Notes under the pieces: model-generated
The model's input: the letters and a program-made list of their open reading frames with translations, nothing else
What the model was told of the DNA's origin: nothing
Databases searched by the model: none
Translations under genes and position numbers: made by a program
Assembly: GCA_000955785.1 (NCBI GenBank)
Contig: JYOD01000113.1
Location: 36,307 to 100,306, forward strand
From: Burkholderiaceae bacterium 16
GTDB taxonomy: Bacteria > Pseudomonadota > Gammaproteobacteria > Burkholderiales > Burkholderiaceae
Length of the DNA stretch: 64,000 bases
Direction of reading: 5' to 3'
Part shown: positions 1 to 11,068 of the stretch, piece by piece
How the letters are laid out: each line of letters begins with the position of its first letter
Numbering within the stretch: the stretch's first letter is position 1

Positions 1-1
1 C

Positions 2-607
2 TTTGGCAACGTGCTGCTGACCAGCTTTGCCGCTACCCTGTTTGGCCGCACCTTCACGGACATGCTGTCGGGCTACCGCATCTTCTCGCGCCGCTATGCG
101 AAGTCGTTCCCGGCGCATTCGTCCGGCTTCGAGATCGAGACCGAACTGGCGGTGCACGCGCTGGAGCAGCGCATGCCCGTGGCGGAACAGGAAACCATCT
201 ACTATTCGCGCCCGACCGGTTCGGAGAGCAAGCTCAATACATACCGGGACGGCTGGCGCATCCTGATGACCATCCTGCGTCTGTTCAAGTCGGAGAAGCC
301 GCTGGCTTTCTTCTCCACCGGCTTCATGGGTTGCTCGCTGCTGTCGGTGATCCTGGCGGTGCCGCTGTTCGAAACCTACCTACGCACGGGCCTGGTGCCA
401 CGCCTGCCAACGGCGCTGGTGTGCGTGGCCCTGGTCCTGCTGGGCATCATCCTGCTCACTTGCGGCATCGTGCTCGACACGGTCACGCGTGGCCGCCTGG
501 AAATGAAACGGCTCGCCTACTTGAGCCTACCCGCGCCGCTCGCCCCCCCGGCCGCCACCGCGCAGGCATCGGTCACGCCGCCCGCCGAGCCAGTTGCTGC
601 ACCGTGA
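2..607 (+). CDS. Polyisoprenyl-phosphate glycosyltransferase (GT2, DPM1/GtrB-like), C-terminal part
   Basis: The reading frame is open from the window edge, so the N-terminal GT-A domain with its DXD motif lies outside. The visible part has the family's conserved stretch FTDMLSGYRIFSRRY, then SGFEIETELAVHAL. These are typical of GT2 enzymes that load a sugar from a nucleotide donor onto undecaprenyl or dolichyl phosphate at the inner membrane. Two hydrophobic helices follow (about residues 98-122 and 133-155 of the visible part), then a Pro/Ala-rich cytoplasmic tail. The stop overlaps the GTG start of the next gene (GTGA), so the two are translationally coupled. By family knowledge, a GtrB-like transferase with GtrA and a large membrane protein makes a sugar-transfer system for O-antigen or another envelope glycan. 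The sugar is not evident. Confidence 0.85.
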   Translation, partial: FGNVLLTSFAATLFGRTFTDMLSGYRIFSRRYAKSFPAHSSGFEIETELAVHALEQRMPVAEQETIYYSRPTGSESKLNTYRDGWRILMTILRLFKSEKPLAFFSTGFMGCSLLSVILAVPLFETYLRTGLVPRLPTALVCVALVLLGIILLTCGIVLDTVTRGRLEMKRLAYLSLPAPLAPPAATAQASVTPPAEPVAAP

Positions 608-996
608 TCCGCAAGCAACTGCTCACATTCGCCCTGGCGGGGGCAACCGGGTTCGTCGTCGATAGCGGCGTACTATATGGCGCCCTGGCGCTGGGCGCCG
701 GCCACTACCTGGGGCGCCTGCTGTCCTTCCTGGTCGCGGTCTTCGTCACCTGGCGCATCAATCGCCGCCTTACGTTCCCAACGCGGCCAGGAGAATCGGC
801 CTGGCACGAGTGGTGGCGCTATCTGGTGGCGATGTCCGCTGGCGGCGTCATCAACCTGGCCGCCTACAGTATCGTGATCGCGCGCCTGCCCGCCGCCGCC
901 TGGGCGCCGTTGCTGGCGGTTGCCTTCGGCACGGGTTGCGGCCTGGTCTTCAACTTCTTGTCCGCCAAATACTGGGTATTCCGCAAGAAGTCCTGA
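604..996 (+). CDS. gtrA: GtrA family membrane protein (putative bactoprenol-linked sugar flippase)
   Basis: A 130-residue protein with four predicted membrane helices. It carries the family pattern QLLTFALAGATGFVVDSG near the N terminus, FVTWRINRRLTF after helix 2, and the C-terminal signature GLVFNFLSAKYWVF. GtrA proteins are thought to move undecaprenyl-phosphate-linked sugar across the inner membrane for phage-type O-antigen modification. I chose the GTG at 604 because it overlaps the upstream stop by 4 bp and gives the usual family length; a longer in-frame reading upstream would run through the glycosyltransferase. It sits between the glycosyltransferase and a large polytopic protein, the usual gtr order. 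Confidence 0.85.
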   Translation: MIRKQLLTFALAGATGFVVDSGVLYGALALGAGHYLGRLLSFLVAVFVTWRINRRLTFPTRPGESAWHEWWRYLVAMSAGGVINLAAYSIVIARLPAAAWAPLLAVAFGTGCGLVFNFLSAKYWVFRKKS

Positions 997-1036
997 ATCC
1001 CTGCCGCCGTTCGCGCGGCAGCTCACCCCGTCAACC

Positions 1037-2950
1037 ATGCCCGTCTTCCCCCGCCTCGCCGCGCTCGTGTCCCGGACCTTCATGCGGCTGCAGCGGCCTC
1101 GCGCCCCGTTGCTGGCGTGCATCCTGGTGCCGCTCGCCTTCGGCCTGTTCTCTCTCGCGCTGGGCCAGGACCGCAACTGGGACTTGCTCAACTATCATCT
1201 GTACAACCCGTACGCATTGCTGAACGGCCGCATCGGCACCGACCTGGCGCCAGCGCAAATGCAGAGCTACTTCAACCCGCTGCTGGATATCCCGTACTGG
1301 CTGATGACGCAGTACTGGCCCGCGCCCCTGGCGGGGTTTGCGATGGGGGTGCTGCACGGGCTGGCCTTCGTGCTGGTGTTTGGCATTGCCCGGCGGGTAC
1401 TGGTGCCGGCCGGGGCAGGCCAGGAGCAGACGCGGCGCGGCAGCGCTGTGGCCTTGTTGCTTGCGCTGGTGGGCTGCCTGGGACCGGGCTACCTGTCGGA
1501 ACTAGGCAACACCATGGGCGACAATGCCACGGCACTGCTCGTATTGGCCGGCCTGTCCGTGTTGCTGCACGGCTGGGACCGGCTGGGGCGCGCCCATGCC
1601 GCCTGGGCTCTGGCCGCGGCAGCCGGTGTGCTGGTGGGCGCCGCCACCGGGCTGAAGCTGACCAACGCCATCTACGCGGTGGCGCTTTGCGCTGCCATGC
1701 TGAGCCTGCCGCTGCGCTGGCCGCGCCGGCTCGGGCTGGCCTGGGTGTTCGGGCTGGGCGTGCTGGCGGGGATCGCCCTGACCTCGGGATACTGGTTCGC
1801 CCTGATGTGGTCGAACTTCGCCAACCCGCTCTTTCCGCAGTTCAATGCGTTTTTCCACAACGCGCTGGCGGCGCCGATCTCGGTGGCGGACACGCGGTGG
1901 CTGCCGCGCAGCGCGATGGAAGCCGTGATGTTTCCCTTCGTCATCGTCGCCGATGCCAAGCGCGTGGGCGAGGTGCCGACGCGGCCGTTCGTGTGGCCGC
2001 TGTTGTATGCGCTGGTCTGCTGCTGGACTGTGCGCACCGGCTGGCAGGCATGGTGCGGCAAGCCGTCAGGCGCGGCCAGCGCTGACCTGCCGCCGCTCGC
2101 GCCGCAAGCGCGCCTGGTGTTGGTGTTCGTGGCAGCGGCATTCCTGACCTGGCTGGCTTTGTTCAGCATCTACCGCTATTGCGTCGCCATGGAACTGCTG
2201 GCGCCCCTCGCCGTCTGGCTCGTAGTGCAACGCCTGCTGCCAGCCCGTGCGGCCGGGCGCACGGGTGCCATTGCACTCGCCATAGTGGCGCTTGCCGCAC
2301 TGGCCGGCATGAAAACCTGGGGCCACGAATCCTGGGCACGGCAGGCCTTCAGAATCACGCTCCCGAATGTGCCGCTGGACACAAATACCACCGTCTTCCT
2401 GACTGGCGGGGCCGTGCCCCAAGGATGGCTGGCAACGCAATTTCCGGCTGCAGTGACATTTGCCGCGCTCAACTCCAACTTTCCGGAAGGCCCGGCCTAT
2501 GTCGGGCGCGTGCAAGCCATGCTGGCCCAGCGGCCGGGCCAGGCCTACGCGCTGCTGCCCGCAAATGTGAACTGGCGTGCGCAGAGCGTGGCACGGATGA
2601 ACGATTCGCTGGCGGGAATCGGGGTGTCGGCCAATGGCAGCACCTGCAAGATGCTGGGTTCGGCACTTGGCCGGCTGCGCGTCCATGCACAACTGGCCGC
2701 GCCACAGCCGGGCGGCGAGGGCGCCACCTGCACCCTGGCCCCGCTGCCGCAAGACCTGAGCGACCTTGCCGCCGAAGATCGGGCGGAAGTGACGCTGCAG
2801 AGGCCCGGCCTGCTGCGCTATGGTCTGGTGCTCCAGGCCGAAGGCTGCCGCACCTATGATGCCTTCGTCGGCGCGGACGCGCGGCCTTACCAGTTGTGCC
2901 CTGTAAAGGTGGGCCATCCGGCGGGCGGTTCAGCCGCACCTGGCGCCTAG
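1037..2950 (+). CDS. Large polytopic membrane protein, possible GT-C-type glycosyltransferase partner of GtrAB
   Basis: A 637-residue protein with about ten or more hydrophobic helices up to residue ~450, then a soluble C-terminal part of about 180 residues. The N-terminal stretch after helix 1 (residues about 45-75, with DRNWDLLNYHLYNPYALLNGR) and the acidic, aromatic loop resemble integral membrane GT-C transferases, in which an acidic residue in the first periplasmic loop is catalytic; that is an inference. It starts 40 bp after gtrA, so it probably acts as the serotype-determining third component that transfers the flipped sugar. An in-frame ATG at 1082 is an alternative start. Its stop shares the four bases CTAG with the stop of the convergent dehydrogenase gene. 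No specific function is recognised. Confidence 0.7.
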   Translation: MPVFPRLAALVSRTFMRLQRPRAPLLACILVPLAFGLFSLALGQDRNWDLLNYHLYNPYALLNGRIGTDLAPAQMQSYFNPLLDIPYWLMTQYWPAPLAGFAMGVLHGLAFVLVFGIARRVLVPAGAGQEQTRRGSAVALLLALVGCLGPGYLSELGNTMGDNATALLVLAGLSVLLHGWDRLGRAHAAWALAAAAGVLVGAATGLKLTNAIYAVALCAAMLSLPLRWPRRLGLAWVFGLGVLAGIALTSGYWFALMWSNFANPLFPQFNAFFHNALAAPISVADTRWLPRSAMEAVMFPFVIVADAKRVGEVPTRPFVWPLLYALVCCWTVRTGWQAWCGKPSGAASADLPPLAPQARLVLVFVAAAFLTWLALFSIYRYCVAMELLAPLAVWLVVQRLLPARAAGRTGAIALAIVALAALAGMKTWGHESWARQAFRITLPNVPLDTNTTVFLTGGAVPQGWLATQFPAAVTFAALNSNFPEGPAYVGRVQAMLAQRPGQAYALLPANVNWRAQSVARMNDSLAGIGVSANGSTCKMLGSALGRLRVHAQLAAPQPGGEGATCTLAPLPQDLSDLAAEDRAEVTLQRPGLLRYGLVLQAEGCRTYDAFVGADARPYQLCPVKVGHPAGGSAAPGA

Positions 2951-3960
2951 CGCGACAACGCCGGCGTCAGCGCCTTGGGGTTGGCGATGCTGTCGTGCTT
3001 GCCGGACAGCACATCAAGGATGTTCTGGAACGCGATGCGGAAGTACATCTCGTAGCTTTCGCGCTCGACATAGCCCAGGTGCGGCGTGCAGATGCAGTTT
3101 TCCATGCGCAGCAGGGCATGGCCCTGCAGGATGGGTTCGGACTCGAACACATCGACCGCCGCCATGCCGGGGCGGCCGCGGTTGAGACCGGTCAGCAGGG
3201 CGTTTTCCTCCACCAGTTCGGCGCGGCTGGTGTTGACGAACAACGCGGTCGGCTTCATGCGGGAGAAGTCAGCCAGCTTGACCAGTCCGCGCGTCTCGTC
3301 ATTAAGGCGCAGATGCAGCGACAACACATCGCTTTCGGTAAACAATTGCTCTTGCGACTCCGCCACGGCCAGGCCATCCTCGCGGGCGCTTTTCTGCGAG
3401 TTCTCGCGGCCCCAGACCAGTACGTTCATGCCAAAGGCGCGGCCATAGCCCGCCAGCAGCTTGCCAATCTTGCCGTAGCCCCAGATCCCGAGCGTCTGCC
3501 CGCGCAGCACCTGCCCCAGGCCGAAGTTGGGCGGCATGGTGGTGGACTTGAGCCCGGACTGCTGCCAGGCGCCATGCTTGAGGCTGGCCACGTACTGCGG
3601 AATGCGGCGCTGGGCTGCCATGATCAGGGCCCAGGTGAGTTCGGCCGGGGCCACCGGCGAGCCCGCGCCTTCGAGCACGGCCACGCCGCGCTCGGTACAG
3701 GCTTCGACATCCACATGGCTGCCAACGCGCCCGGTCTGGCTGATGATCTTGAGTTTGGGGAGTTTTTCCAGCAGTTGGCGGGTGATGCGCGAACGTTCGC
3801 GAATCAGCACCACGGCCTCCACGTCCGAGAGGCGCGCGGCCAGCTGGCCGACGCCCTTGACGGTGTTGTTGAACACCTTGACGTCATGGCCGTCGAGCAG
3901 GCTGAAGCATGACAGCTTGCGCACGGAATCCTGATAATCGTCGAGTACGGCAATCTTCAT
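2947..3960 (-). CDS. D-isomer-specific 2-hydroxyacid dehydrogenase family protein
   Basis: A 337-residue NAD(P)-dependent dehydrogenase of the D-2-hydroxyacid family (phosphoglycerate, glycerate or lactate dehydrogenase relatives). The flavodoxin-like substrate domain starts MKIAVLDDYQD. The Rossmann part has the nucleotide motif GIWGYGKIGKLLAGYGRAFG (about residues 150-170). The catalytic Arg is in FVNTSRAELVEE, the Glu in the VDVFESEPI segment, and the His in TPHLGYVERE. The start (ATG at 3960) gives the usual length. The gene is alone on its strand, converges with the membrane protein gene and shares CTAG with its stop. Its upstream region is shared with pckG. The substrate cannot be read from the sequence. 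Confidence 0.88.
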   Translation of the reverse strand: MKIAVLDDYQDSVRKLSCFSLLDGHDVKVFNNTVKGVGQLAARLSDVEAVVLIRERSRITRQLLEKLPKLKIISQTGRVGSHVDVEACTERGVAVLEGAGSPVAPAELTWALIMAAQRRIPQYVASLKHGAWQQSGLKSTTMPPNFGLGQVLRGQTLGIWGYGKIGKLLAGYGRAFGMNVLVWGRENSQKSAREDGLAVAESQEQLFTESDVLSLHLRLNDETRGLVKLADFSRMKPTALFVNTSRAELVEENALLTGLNRGRPGMAAVDVFESEPILQGHALLRMENCICTPHLGYVERESYEMYFRIAFQNILDVLSGKHDSIANPKALTPALSR

Positions 3961-4515
3961 CGGAAACTCTGGTTTGGCAATCGCAAGGTGCGCCCACCCA
4001 CAGAACAGGGCACCCATCAACGTTATAGTTTTACAACCTGTCGCGCGACACCGCGGTGGATGCGGGGCGCAGCGAGAACAATTCGGCGCAACACGGGAAG
4101 TGCGCCGCCAGACAGGGAAACGGGACAAAACGACAAGGCCGGAATCGCGCACGAACATTGCTGCGGAGCAAAAAACAGCGGCGTGCGGCAGTGGTATCCT
4201 TGCCGGTTCCGATTCGGCCCCGGATTGTCGGTCGAGCCTCGCTCCCGCCACCCTGACCGCGTCGGACAAAGCTTGCCGGCCCCTGTCATGGGCGAAGCGC
4301 CACTGTAGCGCAGCCGCAGGGCCAGCCGCGACCTTTTGCGCAGTTCCGGTCGCTGTGGAGTTGTAACGGGATGTGACGATCCACCGGCCCGGCGCGGAAC
4401 CAGCGGCGAGCCGCCGCGGTCTGCTCTGGCAAGGAGGCCCGCCGCCAGCCGTTTCCGGCGGCGGCAGTGCGGGCCAGGCTTTGCAAGAATTCTTTCTACG
4501 CTTTGGAGTTGCAGT
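3961..4515. promoter_or_regulatory. Divergent intergenic region between the hydroxyacid dehydrogenase gene and pckG
   Basis: 555 bp without a credible gene. Open frames here are poor-composition shadows. It must contain both outward promoters. The only conspicuous element is a perfect 12-bp palindrome, TGTCGCGCGACA, at 4039-4050, about 80 bp upstream of the dehydrogenase start, next to an AT-rich patch (GTTATAGTTTTACAA, 4022-4036). This could be an operator, but nothing ties it to a known regulator. No good -35/-10 pair for pckG was recognised. Confidence 0.4.
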
Positions 4516-6372
<1,857 letters not shown>

Positions 6373-6426
6373 ATAGCAGGCAACCTGGCTGGCAACCCCG
6401 GTCCGTCCCGGGCACCGGCAAAAGGA

Positions 6427-6456
6427 AGCCCACCCCGGCAACGGGGTGGGCTTTTT
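6427..6456 (+). terminator. Rho-independent terminator of pckG
   Basis: A 10-bp perfect stem (AGCCCACCCC at 6427-6436, GGGGTGGGCT at 6443-6452) with loop GGCAAC, followed by a run of T. It lies between the convergent pckG and the response-regulator gene. Confidence 0.92.
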
Positions 6457-6479
6457 CCATTGTGGCGCCGCCGGCAGCG

Positions 6480-7142
6480 TCAGCCCGGGCCGCCGCCCTG
6501 CGCATCGCCATGCTCCACGGCATATTTCACCAGTTCCGCGCGGCCTTCGATGCCGAGCTTGCGCCGCAGGTTGAGCCGGTGCGTCTCGATGGTGCGCACC
6601 GACACGCCGAGCGCCGCGGCGATGTCCTTGTTAGCCTGCCCCTGGCCGATGCAGTTGAAGATATCCCGCTCGCGCGGGGTGAGCGCGTCGAGCGGTCCGG
6701 CGGCAGGCGTCTGCTCGGCCATGCTGCGGGCGATGCGCGCGCTGTAGAACACGCGTCCGGCCAGCACCGCGGCAATGGCGGCCATCAGCTCGTCGGCCGG
6801 CGCATCCTTGAGCACATAGCCGCGCGCGCCGGCACGGATCGCCTGGCGCACGTATTCGAGGTTGTCATGCATCGACACGATCAGCACGGCCAGCTCGGGA
6901 TAGTCCTCGTGCAGAGCGGCAGCCAGCGCGATGCCGCCCATGCCCCGCATGCCGATATCGGTGATGACCAGGTCCGGCATGCGCTCGGCGCCGGCGTGCG
7001 CCAGCCAGGCCAGCGCGGCTTCGCCGTCGTCGGCTTCGCCCACTACCGCGAGTTCGGGCTGCAGGCCCAGGCGCATGCGCATGCCGTCGCGCACCAGCGC
7101 ATGGTCGTCGATCAGCAGGACACGGGCGGGTACATGGCTCAT
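6480..7142 (-). CDS. NarL/FixJ-family response regulator (REC + LuxR-type HTH)
   Basis: A 220-residue two-component regulator. The receiver domain (about 6-125) has the acidic pocket LLIDDH and the phospho-acceptor Asp62 in VITDIGM, with conserved Ser/Thr and Lys (VSMHD, YVLKD). A linker leads to a LuxR/GerE helix-turn-helix (about 150-210: LTPRERDIFNCIGQGQANKDIA, VSVRTIETHR). Its ATG overlaps the stop of the upstream kinase gene by 4 bp (ATGA), so the two are a cognate pair. The pair is transcribed divergently from cstA, so control of carbon-starvation uptake is the obvious guess; that is inference from position. Confidence 0.92.
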   Translation of the reverse strand: MSHVPARVLLIDDHALVRDGMRMRLGLQPELAVVGEADDGEAALAWLAHAGAERMPDLVITDIGMRGMGGIALAAALHEDYPELAVLIVSMHDNLEYVRQAIRAGARGYVLKDAPADELMAAIAAVLAGRVFYSARIARSMAEQTPAAGPLDALTPRERDIFNCIGQGQANKDIAAALGVSVRTIETHRLNLRRKLGIEGRAELVKYAVEHGDAQGGGPG

Positions 7143-8545
7143 GAGTGTGTAGTTCCAGGTACGTCTTGGGGGGCCTGCCGCGATGGGGCGGGCACGACCG
7201 GCACCGCGGCGTGCAGCCGGGTCGTGCCCGGCGCGGAGACGATATCGAACTCGCCGCCCAGCGCGGCAATGCGTTCGCGCAGGTTGCGCAGGCCAATGCC
7301 GCGCTTGGGATCGTGCTGCATGCGCGCCACGTCGAAGCCGGCGCCGTCATCCTGCACCGTCAGCCGGGTAGTGTTGGCGTCGAACGCCAGCACCAGGGTG
7401 ACATGGCGTGCATGTGCATGCCGCTCCACATTGGTGAGCGCCTCCTGGGCGATGCGGAACAGCGCGGTGGCCTGCTCATCGGCCAGTTCGCGCGGCTTGC
7501 CGGTACGCGATACCGCGATCTGCAGCCCGCTGCCCTCCTGCATCTCGCGAGCGAGATGCTCGAGCGCGGCGAACAGGCCGAGGTCGTCCAGCAGGGCGGG
7601 GCGCAGGTTGCGCGCCACCCTGCGCACTTCATTGAACACGGTGTCCAGCCGGACCAGCGCCGTGCCAAGCACGGGCGCAACCGAGGTGCCCTCTGCCGGT
7701 GCCATGCGCAGGCGGTTGGCGGCGGTCTCCAGCAGCAACTTGACCGACACCAGCAGTTGGCTGATGCCGTCATGCAGCTCGCGAGACAGGCGCGCGCGTT
7801 CCTCTTCCTGCGACTGCACCACGCGCTGCGCCAGTTGCCGCAGCTTGGCGTCGGCCTCGCGGTGCTCGCTGACGTTGAGGGCGAGCCCGCTGGCGGCGAC
7901 CAGCAGGATGCTGATGGCGGCGATCACGCCGATCCACGCCATGGTTTCCCGGATATCGGTCTCCGCCCGCGCATCCAGTTGGCGCAGCGTGCGCTCGACG
8001 TCGTCGAGGTAAATGCCCGTGCCCAACATCCAGTTCCATTCCGGCACGGCGACCACATAGCCAAGCTTGGGGGCCAGTTGCTGCGAGGAGGGCTTCTTCC
8101 ACTGGTAACGCACCGACCCGCCGCCCGCCCGGGCCGCCGCGATCCGCTTCTGGATGGTAAGAGCGCCCTGCGGGTCACGCATGCTCCACAAATCCTGCCC
8201 CACCAGCTCGGGCTGGCGTGGGTGCATCAGGTTGCGGCCCTGCATGTCGTAGAGGAAAAAATAGCCGTCGGGGCCATAGTCGAGGCGCGCCAGCGCCTGC
8301 ATGGCGGCATCGCGCGTGGCGGCATCGGTGCGGCCGGAATGCACCATCGGCGCAATCGCGCTTTGCGCCAGTTCCACGTAGTGGCGCAGCTCGACTTCCT
8401 TGCTTTGCAGGTAGGCTGCCTCGACCAGCACGCGCTCATGGCGGGCCAGTTCGCTAGCCTGGTAGCGCACGGCCAGGGCGATGCCGAGCATGGCGACGGC
8501 GAGCGGCGCGACGGCCAGCAACAGGATTTTTTGACGGAGTTTCAT
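7139..8545 (-). CDS. Cache-domain sensor histidine kinase (HisKA_3/NarX type)
   Basis: A 468-residue inner-membrane sensor. Order: membrane helix 1 (about 7-27); periplasmic single-Cache domain (about 35-195) with the sCache_2 pattern DGYFFLYDMQGRNLMHP; membrane helix 2 (about 202-225); a short coiled linker; HisKA_3 dimerisation region with the phospho-acceptor His258 in LSRELHDGISQ; and a C-terminal HATPase with N-box NVERHAHA and G-box DDGAGFD. sCache_2 domains commonly bind small carboxylates. I used the ATG at 8545, which starts a normal signal-anchor; longer readings enter the intergenic region. It pairs with the overlapping response-regulator gene and is divergent from cstA. Confidence 0.9.
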   Translation of the reverse strand: MKLRQKILLLAVAPLAVAMLGIALAVRYQASELARHERVLVEAAYLQSKEVELRHYVELAQSAIAPMVHSGRTDAATRDAAMQALARLDYGPDGYFFLYDMQGRNLMHPRQPELVGQDLWSMRDPQGALTIQKRIAAARAGGGSVRYQWKKPSSQQLAPKLGYVVAVPEWNWMLGTGIYLDDVERTLRQLDARAETDIRETMAWIGVIAAISILLVAASGLALNVSEHREADAKLRQLAQRVVQSQEEERARLSRELHDGISQLLVSVKLLLETAANRLRMAPAEGTSVAPVLGTALVRLDTVFNEVRRVARNLRPALLDDLGLFAALEHLAREMQEGSGLQIAVSRTGKPRELADEQATALFRIAQEALTNVERHAHARHVTLVLAFDANTTRLTVQDDGAGFDVARMQHDPKRGIGLRNLRERIAALGGEFDIVSAPGTTRLHAAVPVVPAPSRQAPQDVPGTTHS

Positions 8546-8937
8546 CGGTACCGGGGTAAACACGGATGACGCGCAAGCGGCATGTGATCGTCGATCTGCG
8601 TAGTAACACGCAGCGCCGCTGCGTAGTTCCGCGCTTGTGCCGCCAGGGACGGGTGTCAATACTACACGCCGGATGCGCGATCCCTGCCCGGCAGTGGTTT
8701 GCATGCGTCCTGCGCAGTGGGTGCGCCCAGCGACAAAGCTGTTTGCATCGCCCGCCTGCGACGACGGAACCGGAACTTGCGAGACATACCGGGCGCCGAC
8801 GAAAGATCTGGCAGGGAACCGTTTGTGCCGCCCGCCCCCTTCGCCCGCCGCCGCCAGGGACACCAACCGCGTGTCCCGCTTGCTTGCCTGCCCTGCCGCC
8901 GCTGGCTCCCAATAAATGGTCTGAGGAGACCCTCATC
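8546..8937. promoter_or_regulatory. Divergent regulatory region between the Cache kinase gene and cstA
   Basis: 392 bp that contain no convincing gene and must hold the promoters of both the kinase-regulator operon and cstA. A strong ribosome-binding site GAGGAG (8923-8928) precedes the cstA ATG at 8938. No -35/-10 pair or operator could be assigned with confidence. Confidence 0.5.
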
Positions 8938-11010
8938 ATGAATCGCATCGGGCAACACCTGGTGTGGCTGGCCGTCGCCATCCTTGGCGCCTTCGCCTTT
9001 GCCACCGTTGCACTGTCTCGCGGCGAAGCCGTCAGTGCCTTGTGGATCGTGGTCGCCGCGGTCTGTATCTATCTGATCGCCTACCGCTACTACAGCAAGT
9101 TCATCGCCGAAAAGGTGATGCAGCTGGATCCCAAACGCATGACGCCGGCCTGGCGCCACAACGACGGGCTGGACTACGTGCCGACCAACAAGGCCGTGCT
9201 GTTCGGCCACCACTTTGCCGCCATCGCCGGCGCCGGCCCGCTGGTGGGCCCAGTGCTTGCGGCGCAGATGGGCTACATGCCGGGCATACTGTGGATCCTG
9301 GCCGGCGTGGTGTTTGCCGGCGCGGTGCAGGACTTCATGGTGCTGTTCATCTCCACGCGCCGCGACGGCCGCTCGCTGGGCGACCTGATCAAGTCCGAAA
9401 TGGGCACGATACCCGGCATGATCGCGCTGTTCGGCTGCTTCATGATCATGATCATCATCCTGGCAGTGCTGGCGCTGATCGTGGTGAAGGCGCTGGCGGA
9501 CTCGCCCTGGGGCACCTTCACGGTGGCGGTGACGATTCCCATCGCTATCTTCATGGGGATCTACACGCGCTACATCCGCCCGGGCCGCATCGGCGAAGTG
9601 TCGGTAATCGGTTTCGTGCTGCTGATGCTCGCCATCATCGGCGGCCAGTATGTGCATGAAAGCGCCGTGCTGGCGCCGCTGTTCACCTACGACGGCAAGG
9701 CGCTCACGTGGATGCTGATCATCTACGGTTTTATCGCCGCCGTGCTGCCGGTGTGGCTGCTGCTGGCCCCGCGCGACTACCTGTCCACCTTCTTGAAAAT
9801 CGGCACGATCATCGCGCTGGCCATCGGCATCCTGATCGTGGCGCCGGAACTGAAGATGCCGGCGTTCACGCAGTTCGCCAAGGGCGGCGGGCCGGTGTGG
9901 TCGGGCAACCTGTTCCCGTTCCTCTTCATCACCATCGCCTGCGGCGCGGTATCGGGCTTCCACGCGCTGATCTCGTCGGGCACCACGCCCAAGCTGCTGG
10001 AAAGCGAAGCGCATATGCGCTTTATCGGCTACGGCGCGATGCTGGCCGAGTCCTTCGTCGCCATCATGGCGCTGGTGGCAGCCTCGGTGATCGAGCCGGG
10101 CGTGTACTTCGCCATGAACAGCCCGGCGGCCGTGATCGGCACCTCGCCGGAATCGGTGGCGCAGGTGGTATCTGGCTGGGGCTTCGTCATCACCCCGGAC
10201 GTGCTGATCCAGACCGCCAAGGATGTCGGCGAGAACACCATCATCTCGCGCGCCGGCGGCGCGCCGACGCTGGCGGTGGGCATCGCCCACATCCTGCACC
10301 AAGTGGTGGGCGGCCAGGCCATGATGGCGTTCTGGTACCACTTCGCCATCCTGTTCGAGGCGCTGTTCATCCTGACCGCGGTGGATGCGGGCACCCGCGC
10401 CGGCCGTTTCATGCTGCAGGACCTGCTGGGCAGCTTCGTGCCCTCGTTCCGCCGCACCGACTCGCTGCCGGCCAACCTGATCGCCACGGCGCTGACCGTG
10501 TCGTTCTGGGGCTACTTCCTGTACCAGGGCGTGGTTGACCCGCTGGGCGGGATCAACACGTTGTGGCCGCTGTTCGGCATCTCCAACCAGATGCTGGCCG
10601 CGGTGGCGCTGGTGCTCGGTACCTGCGTGCTGGTGAAGATGAAGCGCGGGCAATACGCCTGGGTCACCCTGGTGCCCACCATCTGGCTACTGATCTGCAC
10701 GCTGACCGCCGGCTGGCAAAAGCTGTTCGACGCCGATCCCAAGGTCAGCTTCCTGACCCACGCGGCCAAGTTCAGCGACGCCATCGCCCAGGGCAAGGTA
10801 CTGGCGCCGGCCAAGTCGATGGAGCAGATGCACCGCATCGTCTTCAACGATTACCTGGACGCCGGCCTGTGCGCGCTGTTCATGTTCGTGGTGCTGTCGA
10901 TCGTGTTCTACGGCTTCAAGACCGCCATGAAGGCCCGCGCGGTGAACCGCCCGACCGACCGCGAAACGCCGTTCGAACCGATGCCGGCCTCGGCCTCGGC
11001 GCAGTCCTGA
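8938..11010 (+). CDS. cstA: CstA-family carbon starvation/pyruvate transporter
   Basis: A 690-residue polytopic inner-membrane protein with roughly 16-18 helices and the CstA N-terminal domain: FGHHFAAIAGAGPLVGPVLA, QDFMVLFISTRRDGRSLG, and later SGFHALISSGTTPKLL and the C-terminal LFGISNQMLAAVALVLGT. In E. coli, CstA and its paralogue BtsT take up pyruvate (CstA also peptides) under nutrient limitation. The ATG at 8938 is preceded by GAGGAG 9 bp upstream. ybdD follows 58 bp downstream, the conserved partner arrangement. The divergent Cache kinase/NarL regulator is the likely local control, similar in idea to BtsSR/BtsT though the kinase is of another type. Confidence 0.95.
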   Translation: MNRIGQHLVWLAVAILGAFAFATVALSRGEAVSALWIVVAAVCIYLIAYRYYSKFIAEKVMQLDPKRMTPAWRHNDGLDYVPTNKAVLFGHHFAAIAGAGPLVGPVLAAQMGYMPGILWILAGVVFAGAVQDFMVLFISTRRDGRSLGDLIKSEMGTIPGMIALFGCFMIMIIILAVLALIVVKALADSPWGTFTVAVTIPIAIFMGIYTRYIRPGRIGEVSVIGFVLLMLAIIGGQYVHESAVLAPLFTYDGKALTWMLIIYGFIAAVLPVWLLLAPRDYLSTFLKIGTIIALAIGILIVAPELKMPAFTQFAKGGGPVWSGNLFPFLFITIACGAVSGFHALISSGTTPKLLESEAHMRFIGYGAMLAESFVAIMALVAASVIEPGVYFAMNSPAAVIGTSPESVAQVVSGWGFVITPDVLIQTAKDVGENTIISRAGGAPTLAVGIAHILHQVVGGQAMMAFWYHFAILFEALFILTAVDAGTRAGRFMLQDLLGSFVPSFRRTDSLPANLIATALTVSFWGYFLYQGVVDPLGGINTLWPLFGISNQMLAAVALVLGTCVLVKMKRGQYAWVTLVPTIWLLICTLTAGWQKLFDADPKVSFLTHAAKFSDAIAQGKVLAPAKSMEQMHRIVFNDYLDAGLCALFMFVVLSIVFYGFKTAMKARAVNRPTDRETPFEPMPASASAQS

Positions 11011-11068
11011 GTTCGCGCGGCAGCCACTGGCAAGCGCAAACCCGACATTTGGAAACAGGAGATCCATC

